Position numbers and translations under genes: made by a program. Positions 33,079-44,753 of a stretch of DNA of 64,000 nucleotides are shown piece after piece (within the stretch, counting starts at the first letter, position 1; the number at the start of each line of letters is the position of its first letter). Source of the stretch: Tuctoria greenei (lineage: Eukaryota > Streptophyta > Magnoliopsida > Poales > Poaceae); assembly GCA_036927565.1 (NCBI GenBank), contig JAYESD010000008.1:121857498-121921497 (forward strand), written 5' to 3'. Under the pieces are notes generated by a model that ran no database searches, was not told where the DNA came from, and saw only the letters and a list, made by a program, of their open reading frames with translations.

Positions 33079-34455
33079 ATGGTGAATTCTGTCGTAGGAT
33101 CGTTCAACGACCACGCTGAGCGGGCTGCTGGAAAAAATCCCTCCAACATGCAGCAGCCGACGAATGCTGTTGTTCTGACAGGTGTTGCACCACCACCACC
33201 ACCATCACAGCAAGATGGTGTCTTTGCATCGGTCACTGCATCAACGAGCAACCCCGAGAACGCGCTAAATGCAGCGCAAACTCTTCTTCATCGTCCGCCT
33301 GTGCCTGGAGCACCTCAGAGTGCGATGGAACAGTGGCATACTGATGTGCAGCATCTGGTTGTAGCCGTGGCAAACGCCACCAGTAACAAAGGTTCGCCCT
33401 CTGCTGGGTAGGCACCTTCAAGAAACAGGACCTTGTCTGGTAGACTTGGTCCTCAAGTGTCACAGCATAGGATGCATGCACCCTCCTAGCTAGTGACGTC
33501 ACTGTGCTATGGGGCACATCACACTCACATGGCGTCGAGGCTCACGACCCATGATCTTCGGTCGGAGCTCGACCGCCACTACATGAGGTAGGACGGCCGC
33601 ACCCTCATGGAGCGAGCTCGCGAGAGGCGAGCTGCACGAGTGAACCCTTCTCTCTTGGGGTAGGAGGTGGATGTGCGGCCCTGACCATGCACCTTCACAT
33701 GGTCCAATGGCCACAGAAGTTCTGACCTCATTTGCTGGAGAAATAAGATGGGACCGTCAACCCCGTTGAGTTCCTCCAAATCTACTCCACCACCATTCTC
33801 GTGGCTGGAGGCAATGAGGTTGTTATGGAAAACTACTTTCCGGTGGCTTTGACCAGGACAGCCAGATCCTGGTTCATAAGTCTTATGCCTGACTCCATCA
33901 ACAATTGGGCGGAGCTATGCCACCAATTAACAGCCAACTTCGGGAGCCCTACACCCGACCTGACACCCGAGTTGGATCTGTTCGACGTGCAACAGAAATC
34001 GGGAGAGTCGCTGCGATCGTTCATCCAACGATTTTCTCAGGTACGGAACACAATACCTTCTATCTCCAATGCTTATGTCATCGTCGCATTTCGATGGGGT
34101 GTTAGAGATAAGAAGATGTTTGAGAATCTAGCGGCGAAAGAAGTCAACTGTGTCATAGAGCTCTTCAGCCTAGTTGACAAATGTGCTAGGGCTGCGGAGG
34201 ACCGAGAGATGCACTCCAAACCAGCTCTGGAGGCTGGTAAAAAACTCCTCCAAGAATGAAGTCGCTACCTCTGGTAGTGGAAAAAAGAAGAAAAATTGCA
34301 ACAGCAAGAAGAAGTCGGCGGCCGTCACGACAACCGCTGTTGCAGCTGCAGCTCCGTGTGGCTGGGGGCCACGCCCCGAAAAATGTCCTCGACCATCGTC
34401 TGCAGACGACGGCGGTCAAAAGATGTAGTGTATCATTCACGAAGAGGACACCACA
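33079..34455 (+). pseudogene. Tat-2 gag, 5' part, broken
   Basis: ATG 33079 opens a Pro-rich N-terminus (VAPPPPPSQQDGVF) that in Tat-1 lies at the left edge of the window. The frame shifts between 33411 and 33801. The capsid core then follows: YFPVALTRTARSWFISL, SINNWAELCHQLTANFGS and ESLRSFIQRFSQVRNTIPSI. A Lys-rich tail (34260-34330) follows another frame break. The gene is cut at 34455 by the - strand gypsy element and resumes at 39216. Confidence 0.8.
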
Positions 34456-35607
34456 TGATAAGCAAATGGTTTAATCTCGATCTTCCAAAAGGTAACGGAT
34501 AAGTCGATTGATGGAGATCTCGACGTTGATGATGCGAGGTTCTCGAGTAGAACACGAAAAACCACTGCAATCACTACACCACCGCTCTCTTGGTTATCAA
34601 CAATGCTTCACATGATTGACCTCGCCAAGAAGGCTAATCTCTGCATGTGCAACCGAGAACACGAGCAAGAACGTAGAAGACACGATATGAAATCGCGAAA
34701 TTGGGGTCTCACAAACTGTAGAATGGTGAAATTGTTATTCTAAGCAAAACCCAATTGTTTGTGGCGGTTACTATGGAGTATATATAGGTGGGAGGACGTC
34801 CGAGGCGGTGTTGAGGTTGTAACCTAACCCTAAGACACGAAAATAAGAGATGTAGACCTGATACAAGGCCCAATGGACAAATATGGTGGTGCAGCACCCT
34901 GATAGATTCTGAACTTGATTTTGTTTCGAATATTCCTATCGACTCAAAGGAGTTTTGACATGGGACCAGCGGCATTGGAAATTTTATCCTCTCCCCTTTT
35001 CGTGCATATGTAGAACGTCCAAAACGGACATCGTATGCGTCCTGGGCATCTGTTTTAGTGCGAACTACTCCTGGACTCTGAGTTGGACAAGATTTTGAGT
35101 TTGGCTCGGTTTCCATCTTTTTTGAACAAATTCTCTGGTCCTCCACATCCCTAATACTTCCTCCAAGTACTCCTTGAACCTCTCCATGGATCCTAATCAC
35201 AATTAAATCATTAGGTAGCAATCTATGCTCAAAAACATATAAGGAAACATATAAGAACGAGCTCACCTCTGAAATTAATTGTTGTGTATGAACTCTATTG
35301 ATTGCATCTTGTATGTTCAATGGAGTGTTGTTTGTATCCATAGAAGTGATCTCCTCATCATGCTCCCCTTCTTGAATTGAAGTCGTCCTTGACTCAAGTT
35401 CATCTTCTCTCATGTGTTGGTCCAAATGTGCAACGCCATCAAATCTTTTTTGTATGCATGAATGGAGGAGGCCAAGGTGGTGGATGACATAGTGTGCCAT
35501 CTTGATCTTGTCCATAAAATAATATTCCACATTCACTTGAGTCAGGATCCCAAAAAAATAAACATTGTGTCATGTTTGTAGGTGCAGTGATAACGTGCAT
35601 GATCTCA
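34456..35607 (-). repeat. Left LTR (3' LTR) of the non-autonomous gypsy element
   Basis: 1152 bp, pairing with 38059-39207 at roughly 95 percent by eye. It contains the end of the element's ORF (see 34709-36443). Relative to the right LTR it has one extra T in the run near 35446-35451, which breaks the frame here. Confidence 0.87.
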
Positions 35608-36443
35608 TAATTCTCCCCTTCTTTATGACAAGCTGTCATCGGCTTGCTCGTATGTCCAGGAAAGAGGCTTTTGGGGATAGTATGAGCGCTGTCCATATTG
35701 CACAACCACAGCGAACTAAGCTTCTCTTTTATTTTTTGTCTCCGCTGCAAGAAAAAAATACTAGAAAAACTTGACAAGGCATTATTAGCATTAGTGCATT
35801 TATTTACTTTACCATGTTGTTGTAGCACAAAAGGAGCTTGAACATTGAACCATATGTAAACTTTATGCGCCATAAATTCACCACTATCTTTATAGTTTCC
35901 TATAGCATGAAAAATATTTCTACTTAACATAGTCAATTCAGATTGGAAAAATATTCTCCTCTCTAAAATATCTAGATCACAAAGAGTGTCAAATTCAATA
36001 TATCCCAAGGTATTTAGAGAAGACAACAATTTCACTTCATCATTTTCACAAGTAATTGGAATCAAATTCTTAATTTCAGCACAAGTGGGTAAAAAGTATC
36101 AAATTTATTGACTTGTTCTAGCATCGGTACAATAAAATTATCAGCATACAACTCATTTTCACCGTAAGAATTAGTAGGAAAATCAACTAGGTATAATGGT
36201 GTTTTCAGAAAAGGCTCCTCGAGTTGTTGTTGTCCAATAGAATGATTGAGAGAAAAATTTGAGACATTTAAAAACTTCTCAACATCTATAAATGTAGTAT
36301 TAGGTGCATTACCTTCATTCTCATTTTCAGCAGTAATTGTTGGTGAAATATGAATGGATAAATATGAAAGTTCACAAAATTTGTGTATAACCTCATTTTC
36401 TTTTGCACCAGCTGCATTCTTTCTACATTTTCCTGCAAAAGGT
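34709..36443 (-). pseudogene. Unknown ORF of the non-autonomous gypsy element, running into its LTR
   Basis: On the - strand, protein-like text runs from about 36443 (HKFCELSYLSIHISPTITAE, LYLVDFPTNSYGENELYADN) through a 1-nt frameshift near 36070 into the 208-codon ORF 36065-35439 (LLSSLNTLGYIEFDTLCDLD, FHAIGNYKDSGEFMAHKVYI, TQCLFFWDPDSSECGILFYG). It crosses the LTR boundary at 35607 and, after another shift, continues in 35536-34709. Near 35280 the text NIQDAINRVHTQQLISEVSS resembles the C-terminal tail of gypsy Pol proteins. No catalytic motif is visible. I do not recognise the central part; it may be an acquired sequence kept in place of pol. Confidence 0.55.
35608..35626 (-). other. Polypurine tract of the non-autonomous gypsy element
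   Basis: - strand ATAAAGAAGGGGAGAATTA directly before the LTR start TGAGATCATG. Confidence 0.7.
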
Positions 36444-36486
36444 TAGCCACAAGAGGACATACAACAAGGACCTGCTCCTCAGATTG

Positions 36487-36870
36487 CTAAATTTCTTCTT
36501 TGCACATAGATACATTAGCAAAAGTTTTTCGCATAAGAATTTCCGTTTCTTTCCATGTTCGAGGTTTTTCTAATTCATTTAAATTGTTCCACCAATTTAA
36601 TGCACAATATACTAATGTACTTGCAACATTTCTAATCTTTCTCCTCTCAAACATATGACATTGTCCAAAAACTTTATCCAACTCTATTTCCCAAGCAATA
36701 TATTCATCGTAACCAAAATCATCATAAGAAGGAAGAGATGGAAGAATGACATGTGAAACTTTGGTCGATGTTTGATTCTTAGCGAGCAACTCCATCGCTG
36801 TCTTCATCATGTCAATCATCTCAGCATACAATGCATGATTCTTGCTTTTATCTGACATTGTTAGTAGCAA
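36487..36870 (-). pseudogene. Gag fragment of the non-autonomous gypsy element
   Basis: 127 codons with a gypsy capsid signature: ILPSLPSYDDFGYDEYIAWE, LDKVFGQCHMFERRKIRNVA, LVYCALNWWNNLNELEKPRT and WKETEILMRKTF. This is the N-terminal half of a retrotrans_gag domain; no zinc knuckle follows. A stop at the end (36487) precedes the unknown ORF. A start such as ATG 36858 (MSDKSKNHALYAEM) fits an initiator. Confidence 0.75.
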
Positions 36871-38046
36871 ACAGAAGACAACAAAAAAAATATGTTATCC
36901 CTATCAACTACAAAGGATAATGACAATGTGGAAGTGGAATCACACACTCTCAAGCGTCTTAACACGCTCTTACAAGTGTTCTTACCGACACTGCAGGTGG
37001 CAAACGGTGGCTGGTATGAAGAAACCAATGAAGTGTGGGATGATTGCAAAGGTGTATCGATTCTGCTCAAGAGTAAGGTGTAGTTTGGATGACACTTTAT
37101 ATGTAGAAAGGATTAGCTACAATGCAATAGGATAGTAAAGTTAAATAAGTGTCCAAAGTACTTGACAAAGTTGCTGGCCAAAATGTGTTCCTAGTAGTTC
37201 AAGCAAGCAAGAAATGAGACAAAACTAGATGCAACAAAGGATGCAAGCACTTCTGTTTTTTTTTTGTTTTTTCTCCTATTTTTTGTGCGGCTTTTGTGTC
37301 GTTTTTGCACTTTCCTTTTTCTTTTGTCTTTCTTTTCTCAGAATGTGCTGCAAAATAAGAACACAATAAAAACCAATCAAAGATATCTCGTGTGTCTGTC
37401 ACAGATTTTCTGCTCAATATTCAAAGGACAATAGGCACACTTAAAGGCTCTAAATACAAAAACTTACAACAGAAAGATCGTAGATGTATCTCTCCTATTT
37501 AATTTCAATATATGTAAGACCTATTTTGGACAAGAACAATATGAGATATTGTCTCCGAAATACAGACTGTTCAGAAATTCTAAGTCGAGAACAGATTCAG
37601 ATATAATGCACTTTTCACCATGATAGCTTCATTTTCTGGGAAACCTATGAATACGAACGTTGTAGAGAACTTCTTAAGCTTTCCATAAAGTACAAGAACT
37701 CTAAAATTTGAGTTCGTATGAGTGAGATACGAGGAAAATACCGAACTGGACATAGATGAATCTAATCTGGACGTGATCACGTGATTCAAAAGGATGAATC
37801 AACACAATGCAAAACTCGAACTAAGACCAAAAACACTTTCTAAACAAGCAATATGACTCAACCACGGACAAGAACTCAACAAAACCAAACTGAATAACAA
37901 AGTTGCAAAGGATCAATGGTGGTTTGGACAAGGTGATGAGTAGATCTACTAAACTACAACTTTTTTGTGGCTTTTTTGTGGACTCTAGGCATGAAAAACA
38001 AACAAATCGAAAGGATAGATGAGTTACCTAACGGGAAACCTGGAAA
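36871..38046 (-). other. Leader of the non-autonomous gypsy element
   Basis: About 1.2 kb of AT-rich DNA between PBS and gag. It includes a T-rich/A-rich run at 37255-37350. No supported coding sequence. Confidence 0.5.
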
Positions 38047-38058
38047 TATGATACCAAT
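38047..38058 (-). other. Primer-binding site of the non-autonomous gypsy element (partial tRNA-iMet)
   Basis: - strand ATTGGTATCATA next to the LTR end CTTATCA; TGGTATCA matches the initiator-Met complement, while the following bases have diverged. Confidence 0.7.
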
Positions 38059-39207
38059 TGATAAGAAAAGTGTTTAATCCCGATCTTCCAAAAGGTAATG
38101 GATAAGTCGATTGATGGAGATCCCGACGTTGATGATGCGAGGCTCTCGAGTAGAACACGAAAAACCCCTGCAATCACTACACGACTGCTCCGTTGGTTAT
38201 CAACTATGCTTCACACGATTGACCTCGCCAAGAAGGCTAATCCCTGCAAGTGCAACCGAGAACACGAGCAAGAACGTAGAAGACACGATCTAAAATCACG
38301 AAATTGGGGTCTCACAAACTGTAGAACGGCGAAATTGTTATTCTAAGCAAAACCAATTGTTTGTGGCAGCTACTATGGAGTATATATAGGTGGGAGGACG
38401 TCCAAGGTGGTGTTGGGGGTCGTAACCTAACCCTAAGACACGAAAGTAAGAGATGTAGACTTGATACAAGGCCCAATGGCCTAATATGGTGGCGCAGCAT
38501 CCTGGCAGATTCTGAACTCGATTTTGTATCGAATATTCCGTTCGACTCCGCAGGGTTTTGAGATGGGACCAGCGGCATTGGAAAGTTTATGCTCTCCCCT
38601 TTTTGTGCATATGTAGAACGTCCAAAACGGACATCGTATGCGTCCTGGGCGTCTGTTTTAGTGTGAACTGCTCCAGGACTCCAAGTTGGACATGATTTTG
38701 AGTTTGGCTCGGTTTCCATCTTCATTGAACGAATTCTTTGGTCCTCCACATCCCTAATACTTCCTCCAAGTACTACTTGAACCCTCCATGGATCCTAATC
38801 ACAATTAAATCATTAGGTAGCAATCTATGCTCAAAAACATATAAGGAAACATATAAGAACGAGGTCAGCTCTGAAATTAATTGTTGTGTATGAACTCTAT
38901 TGATTGCATCTTGTATGTTCAATGGAGTGTTGTTTGTATCCATAGAAGTGATCTCCTCATCATCCCCCCTTCTTGAATTGGAGTCGTCCTTGACTCAAGT
39001 TCATCTTCTCTCATGTGTTGGTCCAAATGTGCAACACCATCAAATCTTTTTGTATGCATGAATGGAGGAGGCCAAGGTTGTGGACGACATAGTGTGCCAT
39101 CTTGATCGTGTACATCAAATAAGAGTGCACATTCACTTGAGCCAGGATCCCTAACAAATAAACATTGTGTCATGTTTGTAGGTGCAATGATAACGTGCAT
39201 GATCTCA
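38059..39207 (-). repeat. Right LTR (5' LTR) of the non-autonomous gypsy element
   Basis: 1149 bp, TGATAAGAAAAG to GATCTCA on the + strand. It keeps an unbroken frame (39200-38919 on the - strand) across the site where the left LTR has an extra T, reading GTLCRPQPWPPPFMHTKRFD. Confidence 0.87.
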
Positions 39208-39215
39208 GCACCACA

Positions 39216-40119
39216 GTCTTGATGATTGTCGCGAAGTCCAGTGCCTTGTTGAACGCTTCAACAAGAAGCTTCTTTCCACCAATGGGAAGGAAAGCAGAAG
39301 GTCGACAAAACTCTGTGTGATCAGAAGTTAGGCTTTCAGGACCCCAAGAAGGTCCTAAAGGTCATTTACAACACTTTCGATGATGATTTCGACGTCTTCG
39401 ACAATGAGCGTCGGTAGACTCTCCATATGATATATGGAGGGTCATGGGATATCACCTCTCAGCATGTCCTCAAGACCATGCGTTGGGAGATGGCTGACGT
39501 AGCTCCTGCTGCCAAGGCTGAACCACATTAGAAGTTTATGGACACTACCATCACTTTCAATTCTTTAGATTGCCTAAGAAACATGATCGGAGCTGGCCAA
39601 CTGCCTTTGATGGTTTCTCCTACCATTAACAACGTCCAGATCTATCATGTCTTAATATATGGAGGCACAACACTCAACCTCCTCAGTTATGAAACGTTCG
39701 TGAAGATCCAGCTCAGCCTCTCGGACCTTCGCCCCTCACGTCCCTTCTCTGTGGTAGGTCCAAGAGCTATCTCTCCTCTTGTGTCAATTACACTTCCGAT
39801 GACCTTCGGGACTCAAGAGAATTACAGCACCGAGAAGTTGTTCTTCGATGTAGCGCACATCAGCCTTCTCTTCAACGCCATCCTAAGCAGACCAGCCTTG
39901 TATAGGTTTATGGTTGCAGCTCACTATGGCTACTTAGTGTTAAAGATGCCCACACCATTAGGTGTTCTCCGGATACGCGGAGTTCGCACTGCGGGAGTCA
40001 CTGCACTGGAAGAACTCCACGCGCTTGTAACAACGCAAGAGGAATCATTTGGTAAGGAGCAAGCTTCTCAACCTTCGAGCTCTCTCCACCAAGGCTTAAC
40101 CTCTACACTACGCGTGTAG
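39216..40119 (+). pseudogene. Tat-2 gag C-terminus and protease, dead
   Basis: Resumes the Tat-2 frame after the insertion. GFQDPKKVLKVIYNTFDDDF and YGGSWDITSQHVLKTMRWEM match Tat-1. The protease ORF 39538-40119 keeps the fold text (VGPRAISPLVSITLPMTFG, LLFNAILSRPALYRF), but the active-site motif reads LIYGGTTLNLLS: the catalytic Asp codon is Tyr at 39658-39660. It ends in a TAG (40117-40119) where Tat-1 has CAG. Confidence 0.82.
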
Positions 40120-41690
40120 CCAAGTGGCAACACTGAAATCCCCGTCAAAGTCGTCCAAATCGGTTCTAATTCTGCCCAGAACACTCATATATCGGAAGAT
40201 CTGGACAACAAATAGGAACTCACGCTCAGCACTTTCCTCTGGGCGAATGTTGACGTGTTTGCATATCAACTGTCACAGATGAAGGGGATCCCTAGGGAGG
40301 TGATTAGGCACAGCCTGAAGATATATCCCGACGCACGGCCAATACACCAGACGCCCCAGAAGCAATCAGTCGAGCGGCAGAACATCATCAGATAAGAAAT
40401 CAAGAACCTGCTCGATGTTGGTTTCACCCGGGAGGTTCATCATCCTCGGTGGCTGGCAAACCCAGTTGTCGTACCAAAGGCGCGGGAAGCTTTGGATGTG
40501 TATCGACTACACCACCTTGAATAAGGTATGCTCCAAAGACCCATTTCCACTACCTAGAATAGATCAGATAGTGGATTCCACCTCTGGGTGTAAACTATTA
40601 TGTTTCCTAGATGCATACTCTGGATATTGTCAGATCCAAATGTATAGGGAAGATGAAGAGCATACTGCCTTCATAACAGTAGATGGTTTGTATTGCTATC
40701 CTGCTATGCGTTTTGGTCTCAAAAATGTTGCTTCAACTTTTGTGCAAGCCATGCACAAAACATTTGGAGAGCTTATGAGGGAATTGGTTGAAGTCTATGT
40801 CAATGACATCATCGTGAAGGTGAAGAACAAGGAATCACTCCTTGATAACCTGCATGCCATCTTTGACAAGCTACACGTGACGCGCACCAAGCTAAACCCG
40901 GACAAATGTGTCTTTGGGGTTAGCTCCGGTAAGCTCCTTTGATTCTCGATGATTCACCGAGGAACTGAGGCAAATCCAGCGAAGATCAATGCCATTGAAG
41001 AGATGCGGCCCCCATCGCGTGTCAAGGATGTTCAAAAGCTAACTAGATGTCTAGTCGTGCTTAGTTGGTTCATCTCAAGTTTGACTGAGCGGACGTTACC
41101 ATTCTTTAAGCTATTGAGGAAGTCCGGATCATTCCATTGGTGTGAAGAAGCAGAAAAGGTGTTCCATGAGCTCAAGAAGCTCCTCACCACACTGCCAATC
41201 TTGGTAGCTTTGGAGCCTAGTGAGCCTCTTTTGCTTTACACTTCAGGAACCATGGAGGTTGTCAGCATGATCCTCGTCGTGCAAAGACCAGAGTCATCTT
41301 CAGTTCAGAATTCCTGACCCCTCCGGGAGGGTCCAGAGCTACCTGAAGGCGAGTCTAGTTCTCAGCCCCCTAGCATGGATCCTAAAGGCAAGCTACCTGA
41401 GGATCAACCTCTCTCATTTGAGGGAGTTCTCACGGCTGAGGAACAAGTTCTGGACCCTTCCGAGAGGCTTCGGAAAGCTCAAGAAGAAGCTCTAGAACAC
41501 TCCCAGAGGGTCTAGGTCGGTGAAGAAGAAGCTTCGAGCCCTTCTGGGAAGGTTCGAATACTCCAGCGGCCAGTCTACTTCATCAACCAGGTAATACATG
41601 ATGCCAAGACTCAGTACCTTGAGGTGCATAAACTGCTCTATGCAATTGTTATTGCCTTAAGGAAGCTTTGGCACTAATTCCAAGCCCACA
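40120..41690 (+). pseudogene. Tat-2 reverse transcriptase, dead
   Basis: TAG 40213-40215 lies at the same codon as TAG 2331 of Tat-1. RT text: CIDYTTLNKVCSKDPFPLPR, LLCFLDAYSGYCQIQM and RFGLKNVASTFVQAMHKTFG. The catalytic block is YVND (40796-40807), so one catalytic Asp is Asn. A stop at 40940-40942 breaks RT before the thumb (40949-41317). A repeat-rich linker (about 41310-41560) like that of Tat-1 follows, with stops and shifts, then RPVYFINQVIHDAKTQYLEV. Confidence 0.82.
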
Positions 41691-42560
41691 AAATATGATT
41701 GATAACTTCTTATCCACTACGTGCTATATTGCATAACCCCAACTTACGGGAAATATTGCAAAGTGGGCATCGGAGCTGGCAGAATTCAATCTTGAATTCT
41801 TGCCTCGACATGCTATCAAGAGTCAGGCTTTGGCTGACTTCGTGGCAGAGTGGACTCCTTCTTCATCAAATCCAGGGGATCCTAGTGAGCAGAAGCTGGA
41901 ACCTAAGGTCCCGGTCTTCACTGAGACTCATTGGACTCTCTACTTTGATGACTCTATGCAGAAGCAGGGGGCTGGAGCTAGAATCCTTCTCCTCGCTCCG
42001 ATCGAGAAGAAGGTCAAATACACGGTACACCTTGACTTCAAGGCAACCAACAACATGGCAGTATGAAGCTCTCATCTACGGGCTCAAGATGGCGTTATCA
42101 TATGGCGTCAGGCAGTTGATGGTGATGGGTGACTCGTAACCCATCATCAAGCAAGTCAAAGGTGAATGCAGTTGCAACAACCCTCAACTCGCTGCTTACC
42201 TCCTTGAAGTCCAGAAGCTGCAGAAGGACTTCGATGTCCTAGACCTCTGCCATGTCCAACATCTCAACAACGCTGAAGAGGATGAACTCTAGACGAAAGC
42301 TTCAACTAGAGCTCAACCACCCGTTGGTGTTTTTGTCAGGAGATTGTCAAGACCCACTACTCATCCTGCTGAACTGAGTGAACGGGACGAGACTAGCACC
42401 TCAAAGCTGGCGGTCCCAGTGGACCTATTACCATGGCGTCCACCAAGGATCATAGGCGCTACAGGAAGCTCCGAGCAACCCAACACGCAAGATCTATAAG
42501 CTCAAGTTAGCTACAAAGCATGGATCTTGGAGATCTGGAGCTACTAGAAAGACAACATCC
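41691..42560 (+). pseudogene. Tat-2 second RNase H, broken
   Basis: ORF 41800-42066 begins at SQALADFVAEWTPSSSNPG and includes HWTLYFDDSMQKQGAGARIL. A 1-nt loss at about 42060 (ATGGCAGTATGAA against ATGGCGGAGTATGAA in Tat-1) shifts the frame before the catalytic Glu region; the rest (42066-42300) has further stops. Confidence 0.78.
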
Positions 42561-43754
42561 TTCCTGAAGACAGTGCTTCCGCTGACTGAATTGTTAGATT
42601 GGCTATATGATACACGCTGGTAGAAGGGGTTCTCTATCGGCGTGGTGCCAATGGTGTTCTAATGCGGTGCATTGCCTGGGATGAAGGTCGCGAGATCCTT
42701 GCCGAAATCCATGGAGGCGAGTGTGGGAACCACACACTTCTCGCATGTTGGTTGGTAAAGCCTTCCGACATGGTTTCTACTGGCCTACAGCTCTCCAAGA
42801 CGCAGTTGAGCTGGTAAAAAAGTGTGAAGCGTGCTAGTTCCACGCGAAAAAAATTCACACACTGGCTCAGTCGCTGCAAATGATACCTCCTACATGGTCA
42901 TTCACTGTGTGGGGAATGGACATTTTAGGGCCTTTGCCAAAAGCTGTTGGAGGTTTCAAGTTCCTGTACATCGCCATCGACAAGTTGACCAAGTGGCCGA
43001 AAGCTACGCCAGTTGTGACAATCAACAAGCAATCTGCTATCAAGTTCTAGAAGTCCATAGTCTGCAGATTTGGATTTCGAACAAAGTAATCACTAACAAC
43101 AAAACCCAGTTCACAAGTGCAGCATTCCAAGAATATTGTGAAGACCTAGGCATACAAGTCAGCTATGCATCAGTAGCTCACCTGGCAAGTAATGGCCAAG
43201 CCAAGAGAGCAAATGCAGAGATATTAAAAGGACTCAAGACGCGCACATATGAGTGCCTAAAGAAAAACGAATCCAATCGGATAGAAGAGCTTCCGTTCTC
43301 TCTGTGGGCGAGCACAACAACACCCAACCAGTCAACTGGAGAGACACCCTTCTTCCTGGTGTACGGAGCTGAAGTGGTCCTTCCTTCGGAGATCACTATA
43401 GGGTCACTCTGGGTCTAGACCTACGACAAAGCTGCACAGGACAAGCTTCGGCGTGAAGACCTAGACCTCGTTGACGAGGTAAGGTGCCAAGAAGGTGTTC
43501 AAAACGAAGTATACCGCCAGGCGCTACAACGCTATCATCAAAGGTTTGTGCACAAGTGGAAGCATGAAGAAGGCGATATGGTGCTGCGGAGAATACTGAC
43601 TCAGGAAGGGATGAACAAACTCTCCCTAAGCTGGGAAGGTCCCTCCTGAGTTATCAAAGTTTCCCGCACTGGATGCGTTCACTTGGCAATAAAGGATGGG
43701 ACCCCGCTTCCCAATCCATGGAACATCGAACACCTCCGTAAGTTCCATGCTTAG
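42561..43754 (+). pseudogene. Tat-2 integrase, dead
   Basis: Decayed integrase in two or more frames. NKVITNNKTQFTSAAFQEYC replaces the Asp of ITDNGTQF with Asn, and NGQAKRANAEILKG replaces the catalytic Glu with Lys. The HHCC region (42700-42840) and the first Asp region survive only in shifted frames. The C-terminal part ends near NIEHLRKFH at 43740-43753. Confidence 0.8.
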
Positions 43755-44748
43755 TTTTACGGAGGTGAGTCTGTACTTACACATAATGTAAATTATAGAG
43801 TCTAAGAACAGAGTCGATAGGTTCGAGACAAAAAACACACTTAACTTGGTCACTGTACTTTAAGTATAGCTTACCTACCCTGCGTTAGAACAAGAGGAGT
43901 AGGACGCTTAGCCTGGTTTCGTACCCTAAGTGTGTCCTTGTCTCCCCTATAGTTTGGACCTATACTGAAATATATTGTTGTGTGAAAACATACTCCACGT
44001 GCATTAATTTTGTACAAGCTCGTTTCTTTTATATCTTTTCTTTCTTGTCTATAACAAAATTGTGCAATTCTATTTGAGATTTACTCCAGATTATTCATAT
44101 GATATACAAGTTATATTGTTGATCTTCTTCTGGATCTTAGCATTGCTAGATGGTGTACCTGCCTGAAAACCAAGCCAATGGAAGGTATGAACTGTGCTAT
44201 CGACTTAGATTGGTCAGGCACCCTATGTACTCCACTCTACCTACATTCCGGCAGGTCTTAGTAGGGCGGGTCTTGAAGGCATTTGAACCTAAAAGAGATT
44301 GCACTAATATACTTGTTATCATGTTGAATTCCTTCGGGTTAAATCTCAAATAAGAAAAATAAGCCGCAAGCAAGTTGTAGACGAGAGGACAAATTTTACT
44401 ACTTTTCTTGTCTTTAATATACATGAAAAATGAGAAAATCATGATGATGGTGGACGATGTTGGAGTTGCTAAGCTCCGACAACCCCCAGGGGGCCCGCCG
44501 TCAATGTTTCATATGTTGAAAGTTGGCGTCATCAAAGCTAACAAGCTCCGGCAACTCCCACGCGGGCCAGCCGTCAACGTGAAGAATTAATAGCGATCTA
44601 AGCAAAGATGATGGAGAAATCACCCCGAAGACGTTCACCATCGACATATTACACGTTTACAGTGGACACCGACGAAGCGAGGAAAGCACCAACGATTCCA
44701 GAGGGCCCGCCGTCGACATTCTAAGCATTGACAGTGGGCGCTTTTGGA
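43755..44748 (+). other. Tat-2 spacer 3' of pol
   Basis: Counterpart of 5875-6880 in Tat-1. Contains a conserved phrase (ACTTAGCCTGG, TACCCTAAG-type) and, from about 44455, degenerate minisatellite units (GGAGTTGCTAAGCTCCGAC, GGGCCCGCCGTC). No gene seen. Confidence 0.55.
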
Positions 44749-44753
44749 CCTAC
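44749..44753 (+). repeat. Left target-site duplication of the Copia array (CCTAC)
   Basis: CCTAC directly before LTR A; the identical CCTAC at 59276-59280 follows LTR C. The site lies in the 73-bp minisatellite of Tat-2. Confidence 0.85.

Larger units (their letters stand above)
34456..39207 (-). mobile_element. Non-autonomous Ty3/gypsy element, - strand, inside Tat-2 gag
   Basis: Two ~1.15-kb LTRs (34456-35607 and 38059-39207, TGATAAG...GATCTCA on the + strand) enclose 2.45 kb. A partial tRNA-iMet PBS adjoins the right LTR on the - strand and a purine tract adjoins the left LTR, so transcription runs right to left. It encodes a gag fragment, an unknown ORF and a short Pol-tail-like segment, but no RT, RNase H or INT. 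CACCACA occurs on both sides (34449-34455 and 39209-39215), leaving one ambiguous base at the right junction. The interrupted Tat-2 gag aligns across the gap with Tat-1. Confidence 0.85.

Noticed and set aside
35439..36065. Host gene for the 208-codon ORF
   Set aside because: It lies between PBS and PPT of a bounded LTR element, in its sense, and runs into the LTR; it belongs to the element.
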